DNA of 64,000 nt, from NCBI GenBank assembly GCA_963847985.1, contig CAWKBS010000013.1:116286-180285 (forward strand), read 5' to 3'. Positions 63,978-64,000 of the stretch are shown piece after piece. The notes under the pieces are model-generated. The model made no database searches. It worked only from the letters and a program-made list of their open reading frames with translations, and was not told the DNA's origin. The position numbers were made by a program, and so were the translations under genes. The stretch is from JAIBJN01 sp963847985 (GTDB lineage: Bacteria; Actinomycetota; Thermoleophilia; Gaiellales; Gaiellaceae). Every line of letters begins with the position of its first letter. Positions within the stretch are counted from its first letter, which is position 1.

Positions 63978-63989
63978 GAACGTGTGTTC
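63978..63989 (-). promoter_or_regulatory. LexA (SOS) box of imuB
   Basis: GAACGTGTGTTC, i.e. GAAC-N4-GTTC, the core of the Gram-positive/actinobacterial LexA operator, two bases upstream of the imuB ATG and next to TAGAAC that may be the -10. Binding would block transcription until DNA damage. Confidence 0.7.
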
Positions 63990-64000
63990 TACACGAACAC

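Overview
The window is GC-rich, tightly packed bacterial chromosome that reads as an actinobacterium. Supporting gene sets are the run sepF - yggT - divIVA downstream of a pgeF/yggS pair, a GarA-like FHA gene next to an FtsR-like MerR gene, an RsiG homologue, an ImuB/DnaE2 mutasome, and a MurA with Asp in place of the catalytic Cys. The combination of a single-motif RsiG, an S8 protease with A-S-W repeats and very frequent leaderless starts suggests the deep-branching class Thermoleophilia (Gaiellales/Solirubrobacterales). Phylum is fairly sure; class is inference.

Layout. 0-6.4 kb: aminotransferase tail, hflX-dut-nudix, a secreted sulfatase with RTX-like tail, and a repeat-bearing subtilase. 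6.5-11.7 kb: a membrane GGDEF + HD-GYP protein behind a short coupled leader ORF, a sulfotransferase, a homing-endonuclease-associated-repeat protein and a class II glutamine amidotransferase. 11.8-15 kb: two sigma-70 genes, convergent around a PHP phosphatase. 15-17.7 kb: RES/Xre toxin-antitoxin pair and a GH-like membrane-anchored protein. 17.7-24 kb: apt; the rsiG-FHA-MerR operon; a CDP-alcohol phosphatidyltransferase and a nucleotidyltransferase/mutase fusion. 24-30 kb: an accessory-looking stretch with three frameshifted genes (hutF-like, lytic transglycosylase, HTH/coiled-coil/membrane protein), RTX protein, tRNA-Pro and a tRNA-Pro 3' fragment flanking one repeat-bearing gene. 30.1-40.3 kb: rpsB-tsf-pyrH-frr-uppS-cdsA-dxr-rseP-ispG-proS-xre, all minus strand, mostly with 1-4 nt overlaps. 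40.4-49.4 kb: a GGDEF gene, then a long minus-strand cell-division/maturation run from the DHH-CBS-CCA fusion to rluD. 49.4-64 kb: a secreted fn3-like protein, murA-ridA, several metabolic genes, dnaE2, a dicupin and imuB with a LexA-type box at the right edge.

How it works together. Three proteins bear on cyclic di-GMP: two GGDEF proteins, one of which also has HD-GYP, and an RsiG homologue whose relatives are c-di-GMP-dependent anti-sigma factors. The 30-40 kb block joins translation (S2, EF-Ts, RRF, ProRS), UMP kinase, isoprenoid (Dxr, IspG, UppS) and phospholipid (CdsA) synthesis and an S2P protease. SepF, YggT and DivIVA serve division and polar growth.

Regulatory style. At a dozen or more starts a TANNNT hexamer lies 6-8 nt before ATG/GTG, as expected for leaderless mRNAs. 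Inside operons NTGA overlaps dominate, including one with an apparent CTG start. The most unusual signals are (i) two copies of a candidate structured RNA with compensatory stem changes, after the aminotransferase and after the PHP phosphatase; (ii) two copies of an imperfect palindrome of about 70-80 bp; (iii) the coupled leader ORF before the GGDEF/HD-GYP gene; (iv) a cluster of single-base frameshifts that are either assembly errors or decay.
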